From positions 1,874,501 through 1,938,500 of the forward strand of contig OX438750.1 of the NCBI GenBank assembly GCA_949316235.1: a stretch of 64,000 bases of DNA, in the 5' to 3' direction. The position numbers and the translations under genes were made by a program. Source of the stretch: Oegoconia quadripuncta. Lineage: Eukaryota > Arthropoda > Insecta > Lepidoptera > Autostichidae. Positions 40,871 through 51,023 of the stretch are shown here, one piece after another; within the stretch, counting starts at the first letter, position 1, and the number at the start of each line of letters is the position of its first letter. The notes under the pieces were generated by a model that was not told the DNA's origin, made no database searches, and saw only the letters and a program-made list of their open reading frames with translations.

Positions 40871-40892
40871 TCTTCCGAAATCGGGTCCTAAA

Positions 40893-41199
40893 CGCTTTTT
40901 TTTCTTACTGTAAAAAGACGTACGTAGTAAAATTATATTCAAGCCCTGCTCGAATTAAACAAATAGGAGGAAAAATAAATAAAAGCGCAGCACTCACCGA
41001 ATTGCCGCCAAAATGCCTCGAAATGTAAAGTCAACCAAACGTGGCAGATTAATTGATTATTTAATGTTTTCAGCAGTCGAATTTTGGTTATTTAAACTTG
41101 TTTGTCTAGACTTATCTGAGTAATGCGGGTGGGATTTGAGTACGGATTTATTACATTACATTCTCTGTATCGTTCCAATTTTAGTATAATGTACTGCCG
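40893..41199 (-). repeat. Inverted repeat K, right arm
   Basis: Counterpart of 34484-34790. The two arms bound a segment of about 6.7 kb. Confidence 0.75.
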
Positions 41200-41284
41200 A
41201 ATTATTACATTATTTACAATGATTGTTTCCACAGCTTGTAATTTAAAAAAATATACTAAACAATGTTAAGGAGAAAATAATGAT

Positions 41285-41790
41285 TATATTATTCATTATC
41301 ATCATATCAGCCGAAAGACGTCCACTGCTGGACAAAGGCCTCCCCCAAAGATCTCCACAACGATCGATACTGCGCTGCTAAATCGTCAGTCCACTTCGTG
41401 GGGGCCTGCTTCGTCTTCCGGTGCGTGGTCGCCACTCGAGAACCTTTCTACCCCAACGGCCGTCGGTGCTACGAGCAATGTGCCCCGCCCACTGCCACTT
41501 AAGTTTGGCAATTCATCTGGCTATATCGGTCACTTCAGTTCTCCTGCGGATCTCCTCATTTCTGATTCGATCCCGCAGGGAGACTCCGAGCATAGCTCTC
41601 TCCATTGCCCTTTGGGTGACCTTGAGCCTTCTTATGAGGCCCATAGTGAGCGATCACGTTTCAGTTCCATATGTCATCACTGGCAACACACACTGATCAA
41701 CGACTTTCGTCTTGATACATTGCGGTATTTGGGAAGGTCTCCATTGCCCTATGGGTGACCTTGAGCCTTCTTATAAGGCCCATTTGTGTA
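41285..41790 (-). pseudogene. RTE-type retrotransposon C-terminus
   Basis: On the minus strand, frames read TMGLIRRLKVTQRAME, LGVSLRDRIRNEEIRR, LKWQWAGHIA and GRWGRKVLEW, followed by the 3' end complementary to CAGCCGAAAGACGTCCACTG. It is frameshifted near the end. A block of about 30 bp (CATTGCCCTATGGGTGACC) is repeated at 41735, a small tandem duplication. Plus-strand frames here are shadows. Confidence 0.75.
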
Positions 41791-41968
41791 TTATAACCCT
41801 GTTATTCATAAAAATTTACAAACGCATTATAAGCCTGTTTTAGTTAAAGTATGTTTTGTTACTTTCTTTCATTACAACATTTCCTTATGAACGACAGAGA
41901 CAAAACATACTTTAACTAAAACAGGCTTATAAAGCGTTTGTAAATGTTTATGAGTAAAACGGTTATTA
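41791..41968. mobile_element. MITE family M, copy 1
   Basis: Arms of about 65 bp (TTACAAACGC, TATAAGCCTGTTTTAGTTAA, AGTATGTTTTGT) surround a loop of about 40 bp. Copy 2 is at 59140-59282. Confidence 0.7.
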
Positions 41969-41974
41969 TATAAT

Positions 41975-42505
41975 TATTCGATTCTGAAGCTATAAAATAA
42001 AATTAGCCCTCCAAAACTTCACATCGTACATGCTGAAAATATGACGTATCTGAAATTTCTTACACGGAACTCTACCAATATGACCTTGTACCAAAACTGG
42101 GACAACGCTAGTGTTTCTAAATACGGAGTTTAACCTCCCTTTCAGTTACACCCCCCAGGGGGGAGTATTGGGGGGAATGTTACTTCCAAAAGTATTTGTA
42201 ATTGTGAACTACCCTGTAATTAATTTTTAAATGCCATGTATTAGCCCAGGGGAAATACGTTTAGAACTCAGAAAAACCCATAAGCGCGATTTTTTTTAAA
42301 ACATTTAATAAAGTGTTGTAAATATAGTAACCATAATAATTGCTAAAATTAAGCATTTGTAAGAAACCCAAGAACTCAAATAACTTGAAAATTAATTAAA
42401 GTTGAAAAATGTGTTTCTTTAAGAGATGCTCAATTGATGGGTATTTCTTTTATTTAGAGAAATTATTGTTAAATATTCGTTCTCATTTTTATTTCTTAAG
42501 CAATG
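41975..42505. other. No recognised feature
   Basis: Contains CACCCCCCAGGGGGGAG near 42150, a short GC-rich palindrome. Otherwise AT-rich and without a family match. Confidence 0.35.
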
Positions 42506-42509
42506 CAAA

Positions 42510-42783
42510 CCTACCTGAAACCACCTTTAGTACAGATGCCCAATAATTCTCGGCTGATATCGGGTAAGGTCCCTAATGGAGTATTGTTCCTAGTCAGGAG
42601 TAGAGTCCCCAACTGAAAATTGTTGGAGTTCCTTACTGAAGGTGGTTTCAGGATGGTTTACTTTGTATATGCGTAATCGAACATTTTTTGATCGATTTCG
42701 ACTATGGTACCTTGGGGAAAGTTGTTCGTAATCATGAGTGACGTCACCAGTTAATGGGAATTACACGAATTCAAATTCACCCT
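42510..42783. mobile_element. Long-TIR element, copy 2 (right end) with inner inverted repeat
   Basis: CCTGAAACCACCTT at 42514 is complemented by AAGGTGGTTTCAGG at 42640. The right end, GGGAAAGTTGTTCGTAATCA through CACCCTGTA, matches the complement of 29166-29240. Confidence 0.5.
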
Positions 42784-42983
42784 GTATTTAGATAGATAGA
42801 TAAAGCATTTTTTACGCCATTGTGTTACATACCTAACCAAAACAAAACAACAATCAACCACACAAATAAAAATAATGAAACGTACAACTTTCCACTAAGA
42901 ATCATATAGCTGAATTTTTTATTTAAGTTTTTGTTTATAAATATTTAAATACCTAAATAGTTAGTTATTCTATTGTCTATTGG

Positions 42984-43572
42984 ACGACCGATTGGTGTAG
43001 CGGGTAGTGACCTTATTAACGAAACCAACGGTTGTGGGTTCGAATCCAGCGAGGGGTAAACGTTTGTGTGATGAATACGAACATTTATTCCCGAGTCATG
43101 GATGTTTATATAAATATTTAAGTATGTTTATCCGTTATTTTTTTTTTTTTATGCATAACGGGTTGGTACTTGACCTCAATCACACCTGATGTTAAGTGAA
43201 GATGAGGTCGAAGATGGAAGCGTACTGACCCGGAAACCCCAACACATTTGGGGGACTGGCTATCTTATCTCTGACAACCGGAACACGACAATGCTATTGA
43301 CATTGCTGCTTGGCGGCAGATTTAGATAAGATGGTGGTAGCTAGCCAGGCGGACATTTAAAATGCCCTACCACCAACCAAACCGAGTACTTAAACATGTA
43401 CCCCGCTGAGGATCGAACCCGCGACCTCCGAATCGTAAACCCAATGTTGTTTACATTGAGCCACGGAGGCGGTTGAATTTGAAATGAAATTGATTATCTA
43501 GTATCCATAGCTTAGCTTAGTTTGGGACTAGATGATTGGTATAAGTGTTCGAAATATTTATTTATTTATTTA
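42984..43572 (+). mobile_element. SINE-B interrupted by SINE-A
   Basis: The head and centre are at 42984-43138 (GGTGTAGCGGGTAG, GGTTCGAATCC, TATGTTTATCCGTTAT). The end is at 43488-43572 (ATCTAGTATCCATAGC, GATGATTGGTATAAGTG, TTTATTTATTTATTTA). The break is after CCGTTAT. Confidence 0.9.
43139..43475 (-). mobile_element. SINE-A, full length, nested in SINE-B
   Basis: Complete minus-strand copy, from a T-run and GCATAACGGGTTGG to the complement of the head. An extra GAATTTGAAATGAAATTG lies between its head and the resumed SINE-B. Confidence 0.9.
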
Positions 43573-43574
43573 TC

Positions 43575-44225
43575 TCCAACCAATTGTGGAATACCTAACA
43601 GAACACGAACCCGTATTTTCATCACGCCAAGTGCAAACAATTTCAGTTTTATTTTTCTTTATCAGCTAGGTCTATGAATAGCTCAATATTTTTATTAAAG
43701 TAATACAAAGTTATCCTTGTATAAAACTTGCTATCCCTAACGTTACGGCACTTATCCTTTATTGGCTATTGAGATAGGACTTTCGATATAGGCTGTGTGC
43801 CTCTAAAATATCGATGAGTATTCAGGGGGCTTGTAAAAACGTTGTGCTTCAAGAGAGTATTATTTTAAATTATTTTAAGAGACCACATAATTTAACGGTT
43901 ATGTTCGGTCTACCACTTCTTATAAGTCTATGGATACTGACGCTACACACAGACATAGCTTTCAACATATAACACCCTTCTTTTTCCGTCGGGGGTTATT
44001 ACAAAATTATAAAATTTATATGAAATACCAGATTCCCTACCCTTCATATTTTCATGCAAAACTGTTACTAAATATTTACGACTGTATCATCGTACAAACA
44101 AGTCTTATAATTAAATTATCATTAAAATTTATAGACCCAGACCCCCTAATATCTCGGCCACTAATCCCGGAGGATCTCCGTCGAACCCCGTGAACCCGGG
44201 ACTTTGTGTCCGGGAATGGCCAATG
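43575..44225. other. No recognised feature
   Basis: AT-rich, with a chance frame at 43930-44193. Its right edge has CCGTGAACCCGGGACTTTG, part of a repeat also seen next to family G. Confidence 0.3.
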
Positions 44226-44375
44226 GTAAGTAAGAGCAGAGCAGTAACACAACTCAAAAAAAAAAACGCTTCCCCGAATTGGACAAAAAACTAGAAGACC
44301 GTAGCGGCAGAGACCACAGGCTTCCATTTGTCATACACCTCTTTTGCTTCATTCACTCTCATAAGAACTCTCACA
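44226..44375 (-). repeat. Dispersed repeat G, copy 1
   Basis: CCGTAGCGGCAGAGACCACA and ATACACCTCTTTTGCTTC, then TTCACTCTCAT. Matches 57650-57905 in the same order. Confidence 0.55.
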
Positions 44376-44539
44376 AGTTATTAAATATTGTATGGATTTA
44401 TTATAAAATGACACTGGGAAAATTATTACTCAACGTTTTATCGTAAATTAATTGTATTATGCCAAGAAAATTATTTATTTCGTTTGTGTGATGAATACAT
44501 CCGTCATAGGTAAAAAGCTGAGTGTAGTGCATCTCCAGG

Positions 44540-44718
44540 CAAATTGTGATTGTTGTAAATTGTGTGATACCTACATAACAAAACTAACAATCCATGTAAG
44601 TTATGACTTGTTTATTTTTCTTTTTGTATGCCATTTTGTAGATCACAGTGATTCAGCTATTTTTATATCCTTACCATCATTATTGTACCTGTGTGTCACA
44701 AAGAAATAAATGAAAATG
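44540..44718 (+). repeat. 3' UTR related to the RT element at 36540-38052
   Basis: TTTTGTATGCCATTTTGTAG, ATCACAGTGATTCAGC and TATTGTACCTGTGTGTCACA parallel the last 120 bp of that element. The tail is AAATGAAAATGAA. Confidence 0.5.
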
Positions 44719-45109
44719 AATAAGATTGTTCGTACATGCTCGTCGGTTTAGGGTACTCTTGACTTGGCCTTTCTTTAAGACGTCCCCGATTTGTTCATGG
44801 TACGTTCGCCGTGGTGTTCTCCTACACTACCAACCACATTCGCTTCGTATATCTCTCGTCAGTCTTCGTTCACTCAGACCATTTTTGTGTACATAAAAGC
44901 AATTCGTATTTCATATAACATTTGTTATTCTACTGCTTTTAATTGACATGTGGCATGACCTTTGGCTTATTAAAAATGTATGTCACTGTATTATTTTTAT
45001 ATGTAGCAGCGGAAGTATAATCGAACATTTTGGGATAATGTGGCTGGACTTAAATTTGTTACAAATTACAATGTTTGTTAGGCTGAGATTTCAGTATGAA
45101 AAGAGTAAT

Positions 45110-45725
45110 TAAGAAGTACCAGGATAACATAACCAAGCAAAGTCACTCTGCACTCTGCCTTCTGAAGGTGAACGATACCATACGCTGCCCTACCTTGGAC
45201 CCCAGACCACAGATTACCAATAAGTTACTACAGACTAGCCTGGCGGTACTAGGCTAACATAACCAAGCAAACGTCAGTACATGACTCTATTGCTAAGAAC
45301 CCAAACTAATGCCCGCCTGTACCAGGGTAACATAACTTAACAAGAGTCACTCTGCACGACGCCTACAGAAGGTAGCCGCATGTATTTATAAGGGTGATTT
45401 ATTTATTTTATTAAAATTAGTTTACCGCACACGTTATCTACATATCATGTGCGTAATGCTTCCTAACCCAAAGGTTGCCTGGAAGAGATCGCTTTTAGTG
45501 AAAAGGCCGCCAAATTGTACTATCCCCTTTTTCTTATTTATCATTGTTATGCTTCTTGATTTTGTACAATAAAGAATATTTTGTTTGTTTGTTTGTTTGT
45601 AGACGGTGCCTTACGTGACTGTATTGACCTTGAGATCAAGTCTAATACTCGCCGGTACCAGGCCAACATAACCAAGCAAGAGTCACTCTACACGGCGCCT
45701 ACTGAAGGTAGACTGTGTCTCATGT
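45110..45725 (+). repeat. Dispersed units (four) with a nested LINE tail
   Basis: A unit with TACCAGGCTAACATAACCAA, GCAAGAGTCACTCTGCAC and GGCGCCTACTGAAGGTAG occurs at about 45116, 45246, 45322 and 45651 with gaps between. The last two are separated by the family-3 LINE tail at 45400-45603. Origin unknown. Confidence 0.55.
45400..45603 (+). repeat. LINE 3'-UTR family 3, with (TTTG)n tail
   Basis: GGTTGCCTGGAAGAGATCGC, GAAAAGGCCGCCAAATTGTA, GTACAATAAAGAATATT and TTTG repeats. This is the clearest example of the family. Confidence 0.7.
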
Positions 45726-46069
45726 GACTCTGAGGGACGATAGGTTGTAAGAGCTCCATCCTGTTCAATCGCGTGCATGTTTATATAAATCTCTACCGCT
45801 CATTCCGCTTCTCGCTTCGCTTGTACTTTCAGATGTAACTTTGTATTTTTTTTCTATCGACAAAATCGAATCGAATCGTGTTTTCGAAACATATTGTTAT
45901 GATCACTAGGATATGGTCTGTATTTTATTACGTAATTTATACAAAGAGAATGCTTTGGGCATTCTTTATAAAACGGGGCTGGTCCTAAGTTACGTCAAGT
46001 CTAATTGCCACTTACAGATAGAATTTAAAAGTAAAAAAGTAGCAAAGAAAATTCTACATTCCCCTCAGC

Positions 46070-46348
46070 TCAGCGGTTAAGACACGGTCTCCCTATTTTA
46101 GAGGTCCAAGTTCGATTCCCAGGCAGGCTATGTACCAATGAGTTTTTGAATTTAATTTTTATGTGCATATATCCGACTGCTCACAAACGGTGAAGGAAAA
46201 CATCGTGATAAAGCCGCATGCTTGACAAATAAATCAAAGGCATGTGAAGTTGTATTAGGCTAGCGTGGTGAACTACACCCATACTCCCTCATATACCAGG
46301 GAAGGCCTATATCTATGCAGTGGAATATTTACGGGCTGATGATGAATG
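46070..46348 (+). mobile_element. SINE-D, full length
   Basis: The head CCCCTCAGCTCAGCGGTTAA (A box) and AGTTCGATTCCCAGGC (B box) is tRNA-like. The body has ATATCCGACTGCTCACAAAC, GTGAAGGAAAACATCGTG and TCAAAGGCATGTGAAG, and the end is TATTTACGGGCTGATGATGA. I use it as the reference for SINE-D. It has no separate tRNA function. Confidence 0.75.
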
Positions 46349-46349
46349 G

Positions 46350-46640
46350 CAATGTAGCTCCCAACACATACAACCACCAGTAAAACATCAGCCTTCTTGA
46401 GGCAGTCGAGAAAAAAATTATATTTAACTGGACATGTCCCAAAATGCCGTATTACATCACGACTACATGGTTAATATTTGAATACAACGCCCTAATTCGG
46501 GTGTCGCGCTTGCTAGCCGAGACGACAATATACCCGGTTTATCGCCAGCTAACCAATGAGGTTATGTATAGGTTTTAAAACCATCCAAACCGAATATAAA
46601 TAGGTCTACTTTTTACTCGTTCAAGCTTTTATTCAGTTTG
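46350..46640. other. No recognised feature
   Basis: Balanced composition around 46480-46560 (GGTGTCGCGCTTGCTAGCCG). No match. Confidence 0.3.
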
Positions 46641-46642
46641 TT

Positions 46643-46958
46643 TTTTTTTATGCACAACGGGTTTGTACTTTACCTCAATCACACCTGATGTTAAGTGAAG
46701 ATGAGGGCGAAGGTGGAAGCGTACTGACCCGGAAACCCAACATTTGAGGGACTGGCTATCTTATCTCTGATAACGGGAACACAACAATGCTATTAACATT
46801 TACGTTTGACGGCAGATTTAGATAGGATGGTGGTAGCTAAAATGCCCTACCACCAACCAAACCAAGTACTTAAACATGTAGGTACCCCGCTGGGGATCGA
46901 ACCCGCGACCTCCGAATCGTAAACCCAATGTTGTTTAAATTGAGCCACGGAGGCGGTT
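46643..46958 (-). mobile_element. SINE-A, full length with internal deletion
   Basis: Minus-strand copy. GGTGGTAGCTAAAATGCCC shows a deletion of about 20 bp in the middle. The head ends at GGAGGCGGTT. Confidence 0.9.
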
Positions 46959-47004
46959 ACACCACTTGCTGGTATCTGATTGAGCTGAAATTTGGCATAT
47001 TTAT

Positions 47005-47110
47005 ACAATACAATACAATACGATACGATACGATACGATACAATACAATACAATACAAATACACGTTATTGCACAACCGATATTTTCTGTACTTTAGTAA
47101 TAAAAGTTAA
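47005..47110 (-). repeat. (ATACR)n and LINE 3' end
   Basis: AATACAATACAATACGATAC repeats (about ten pentamers, some with G), then ACGTTATTGCACAACCG and GTTGCCGCCTACC. Confidence 0.7.
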
Positions 47111-47482
47111 AGTTGCCGCCTACCCATATCTACCTAGATATGTGTGTTAGAAATTTTATTTCATTATGATTTTTTCGACATTTTTCAATTTGTATGAAAA
47201 CATGAAAAGCGTCGAAAAATAGTTTATCCGAACAATAGTTTATAAATGGAAATCTATTTAATTGACGTCTATTACACCCTACCAGCTTCATAATTTATTA
47301 ACTCCGAGAAAAAAAAGACAAGTGTGTTGTATTTGACGGAGTTATGTGTGTGTGTGTCCCGACGTTGTCCGGACTTATCTCAATAAAGCGTGATCCGATA
47401 CAATTCACTATGGGATTCTGAACGCACCTCAAATAATTCGGAATTCCAATTGCACTTGCTGAAGTCCAGGCTAAAGGTGGAA

Positions 47483-47635
47483 GCTACGATAGGCTACGAT
47501 GCTAATATTCGTAGCAACATCTACACACGTAGTAAACGCTACGAAGTTCGTAACCAACTTTGAATTCGTAGCACGCCTCAGACGTAGCATATTGGTAAAG
47601 TAGTTTCGTAGCAATATTTTTCGTAGCTGCGGCTA
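47483..47635. repeat. Cluster of CGTAGC/GCTACG hexamers
   Basis: The hexamer CGTAGC or its complement occurs eight times in about 150 bp, with further one-base variants, in both orientations and at irregular spacing. Confidence 0.7.
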
Positions 47636-47872
47636 CATGAATATAAAATCGGTCGTAGTGCATTTTGGAATCGTAGAATTCGTATTACGATTTGCTAACC
47701 AAAATCTTTATTTCCCGCTTTTTATTTTCATCGACTTTCTGATTTTTTTTTCAAGAGCTTATTTTGAATCCGGCGATCATTACCTGCAACTGATTGTCTA
47801 CACAGTGGATTATGAAATAAAGACTAGAATTAATGGGAAACATAAAAGGACTTCAAAATAGTCAATAATATA

Positions 47873-49548
47873 TAAATAAATAATAAATAAATAAATATTC
47901 TTAAAAATACATACAGCGCCATCTAGTTCCACAGTAAGCAACTATAGGCTTGTGTTGTGGATACCAGATGGTTGATATATTACATGGGGTGCGATGTCAG
48001 ACAACCTCCTCGTGTGCCTGATGGCTACTTGTCCCCCTGGATACGTCTGGGGGGAACGGTAGTCGTTGGGCCGGTGCACCCTGGGCATCGGTCAACAACT
48101 TCCCTTTAAGGGTTCTTGTTGACCGATGGCTAATAGTCTGACGGGGTGGGCTCCTCCGCGTGTCCCTCTGGTTTAGCAGAGGGCACTGCGGATGGAGCAG
48201 GAGACGCTCCCCTCCTAGTGGGGGAGTAAGGGTGGGCTCGGTGTGCACTCGCACTGCCGCCGAGCAGGCGTGGGGAGGAGGGACTTCCTGGGGGGGGAAC
48301 TTCCTACCCCTTGCCACCGCCGGGCTCGTAATCCGGGACTGCGGCTTTCAGCTGCAGTCCGGGACCGAGGGTCTTGGCTTAACCGCCCGGACCGCGAGGA
48401 AGGAAAACCTCTATAAAAAACCAGCCCAAGTTTCGGCTCCGAGGCCCGCCTCGGCGCCGAATGCCCTCGTCGCTCTACTTCCGAAAATTCGTTTTCGGGA
48501 GTGGAGCGACGAGGGAAGGTGGAGGGCATATTCCACCACAGCGGGCTGCGGCGAGGAAGCGGCGCTCCCTGAGGAATGCCCATCTGGGCAGGGGACGCCG
48601 TGGAATCGTCTGCAGCACTTGGGCGACCTCTCCTTGACGACTGCAGCTAAGGCTGCGGCCGTCGACGAGAGGTCGTGGGAAGCGGCCCTCTCCCTCTGTT
48701 TGCAGGGGGAGACGGCGGGGGGGTTGGAGGGGCGGTGTTCCCCCGTCTCCTCTCCGGGCCTCCCGCTGTTGCAGGCCGCTATGGTAGGGGACGACCTCTC
48801 TGCTGAGAGGTCGTAGCCGTGCGGGACGGCCACTCTTTGCCGGCCGCAGCCAGGTTCGAGCTGCGGACGCCAAGGAGAGGCCGTGGAAAGCGGTCCTCTC
48901 TCTCTGCGAGGTCACTCGCAGAGCGAGGGGAGACGCAGCCGCATGGGGGGCACGGAGGAGAGCTTATCTTTAATGATAGGCGATCCTCTGCCCCCCTACC
49001 CTGCGGGGCCTGGGTGGCGATCCGGGGGGATCACCGCCCACACATAGGCCCCGCGAGAAGGCGCGCGCGGTGTTTCCGCGCGCCTTCTAGAGGTGGCTGG
49101 ACCAGGCGATTCCTCCCTGCTCCAGCCCAGAGGTGGGCCCGCCGCCGCTGTTGTTCGGCGGCGGGCATCGCGCTGGCGTGGCTGCGGACGAATACCAGAT
49201 GGTACCCGTGGCCACGCCGCACAGGCGCGCGCGAAGGAACACCCAGGAGTTTTTAGTCGGTAGGTCGGCACCTTCTGTGCCGAAGTCCGACATAATCCGC
49301 CCCCCTCCCCCGAGGAGGGCGGATAAGCATGAGCGTTTCTCCTGGTAAAAAAAAAAAAAAAAATGGTTGATATATTACATAAATACATTTTTTTTTTGTA
49401 AATAATTACTTATTATAAATGAAAACATCCATAACTCGGGTACACATGTCCGTATTCATCACACAAACATATGCCCCTAGCGGGATTCGAACCCGCAACC
49501 TTTTGGTATAGTGGTCAGACTTGCTAACCACTACACCAAACAGGTCGT
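47873..49548 (-). mobile_element. SINE-C, split by a GC-rich retroposon
   Basis: The 3' part is at 47873-47985 (AGCGCCATCTAGTTCCACAG, ATACCAGATGGTTGATATAT). The 5' part is at 49363-49548 (the complement of CGACGACCTGTTTGGTGTAG near its right end, with a CGGGATTCGAACCCGCA B box). Removing the insert restores a full SINE-C. Confidence 0.9.
47986..49362 (+). mobile_element. GC-rich, hairpin-rich poly(A) retroposon, 1377 bp
   Basis: ATGGTTGATATATTACAT occurs at 47968-47985 and 49363-49380, an exact 18-bp target duplication. A poly(A) run (49347-49363) precedes the right one. The insert is strongly GC-rich in a host that is strongly AT-rich. It contains a series of perfect or near-perfect stems: 48086-48128, 48164-48183, 48333-48363, 48432-48461, 48464-48515, 48709-48749, 48791-48814, 48844-48866, 48902-48923, 49056-49088, 49137-49166, 49265-49283 and 49296-49323. 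Open frames up to 218 codons exist on both strands but overlap each other and show no domain, as expected by chance in GC-rich DNA. It may be a non-autonomous retroelement or a retrotransposed structured RNA. A 5' UTR of a GC-rich R1-type LINE is the main alternative. Confidence 0.85.
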
Positions 49549-49616
49549 CGATACATGGAAATAACGGTTTCGGTTAAAACTAATACAATATTTAATAAAT
49601 TGGAATAAAATACTAC

Positions 49617-49745
49617 TTGGCATGCCGCACTAAGCGGTTCGACTCTTCATTCATGCGAACGGCCAAGGCATGGAACTCCCTTCCGGCGTCAGTCTTTCCT
49701 GAATCCTACAACCTTGGGATCTTCAAGAGTTCCTGTAATAACCCT
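49617..49745 (+). pseudogene. Non-LTR retrotransposon C-terminal fragment
   Basis: The frame 49617-49814 reads RTAKAWNSLPASVFPESYNL and then leaves the family after FKSS. It is the same block as 5820-5930. Confidence 0.65.
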
Positions 49746-49985
49746 TTTTATACCGAGTTTCGTCTAGATAAAGATAATACACATTTATTTTATAATAAAG
49801 TCCATAGAAAATAATAATTACGTACACAGTATACAGAAGTAAATAGTATAGTCCAGTAAAAATACTTAATTTTTATGGTGAAACTTCCTATAATTTTCCT
49901 GATTCTTTTTTGTAGAAGGATAGAGTCATCAGTATTAGAATATACATGTTTTCGAACCCTTCTGTACTTGCTATAGGTATAGTAT

Positions 49986-50246
49986 TGACGATCTGTTTGG
50001 TGTAGTGGTTAGAAACTCTACTGCTATATCAAAATGTCGCGGGTTCGAATCCCGCTACGTTGTATGATGTTTGTATGATGAATTATGTTATGGTTGTTTT
50101 TCATTTATATATGCTTTTGTATAAAAAAAATATTATTTGTGTAGTTTATCAACCACCTGGTTTCTACAATACAAGCCTAGTTGCTTAGTGTGGAACTAGA
50201 TGGCGCTGTCTGTATGTGCAAAGATATTTATTTATTTATTTAGTTA
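49986..50246 (+). mobile_element. SINE-C, full length
   Basis: Head GATCTGTTTGGTGTAGTGG and GGTTCGAATCCCGC, altered central block, GGAACTAGATGGCGCTGTC and a (TTTA)n tail. Confidence 0.85.
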
Positions 50247-50249
50247 TAC

Positions 50250-50625
50250 AACCTACAATATTAAATAAGGCTGCGTTTCGAAAACCGTATCACCAAGCGG
50301 AATGATTATGTGGTTGAATATTTTTGTATGTATTAAGCAAATAAACGTTTTGTCCTATTTGGAAAATATTTCAAATTACATTCATTCTGGGCATGTAAAA
50401 GTTACTGTTTTACCTTTAAGCGGATAAAAAGGTATTCAGAGCAAAAAAAGAGAAGCTTGCCTAAACTATTCCGACCCTTTTCCGCAAAAATGTGGAACTT
50501 AGGCTGCTGTACACTTCAAGCAATTTGTGATAGTGATTAAATATTTTAAAATATCGTTTATTAGGAATTTGTTGGAACGTCTTGAACGCGATGCTGCAGG
50601 ACGAATTTGAAAATTATTAAAGACT
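50250..50625. other. No recognised feature
   Basis: AT-rich unique-looking sequence. Confidence 0.35.
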
Positions 50626-50722
50626 AGCTATTTGGCCGCTGCTTAGCCTTCGTTAAATAACTTTATCGCGGATGTTTAATTTGTTTATCTCGCTGGAACT
50701 ACTCCCTTTACTACTACTACTA
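50626..50722 (-). mobile_element. Helitron-like 3' end, minus strand
   Basis: Begins ACTAGCTATTTGGCCGCTGC and continues TTTATCGCGGATGTTTAATT and ATCTCGCTGGAACTACTC. Confidence 0.45.
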
Positions 50723-50731
50723 ACTACTCAC

Positions 50732-50940
50732 TTATGAGTATATGTTTGTGTGATGAATACTCCTCAACTTTTCTGTTATTGGCGCAACTTTTAGACTTCC
50801 TCTGATATACTCATTCCTGATCTTATCCATTCTAGTCACACCACACATACATCTTAACATTCTCATCTCTGCCACATGCATTCTACTTTCATCAGTCTCT
50901 TTCATTGCCCAACATTCAGATCCATACATGGTGACAGGTC
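50732..50940 (-). pseudogene. RTE-type retrotransposon C-terminal segment
   Basis: The minus-strand frame starts MYGSECWAMKETDESRMHVA and continues MRMLRCMCGVTRMDKIRNEY and IRGSLKVAPITEKLR. This is a well-conserved RTE segment just after the RT domain (LYGSECW motif). It ends at a fragment of SINE-C central block (ATATGTTTGTGTGATGAATA at 50739-50760). Both the RT upstream and the final GRPR part are missing. Confidence 0.8.
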
Positions 50941-51023
50941 CTATGATGGTTTATAATAAAATCCTTAATATTTTTATAATAAAATAATTATGACATTATG
51001 TATCTATGACACTGAATAGAATG

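Noticed and set aside
41421..41758. Two overlapping plus-strand frames of about 90 codons
   Set aside because: They are the complement of the RTE C-terminal region, whose minus-strand reading has conserved motifs.
43930..44193. 87-codon plus-strand frame
   Set aside because: AT-rich, without similarity to anything I know, and next to a dispersed repeat. No support as a gene.
48160..49388. Several GC-rich open frames on both strands (for example a 218-codon plus frame at 48160 and minus frames at 48411 and 48475)
   Set aside because: They overlap one another in up to four frames, have no recognisable domain and fall exactly in the hairpin-rich GC segment, where stop codons are rare by composition.
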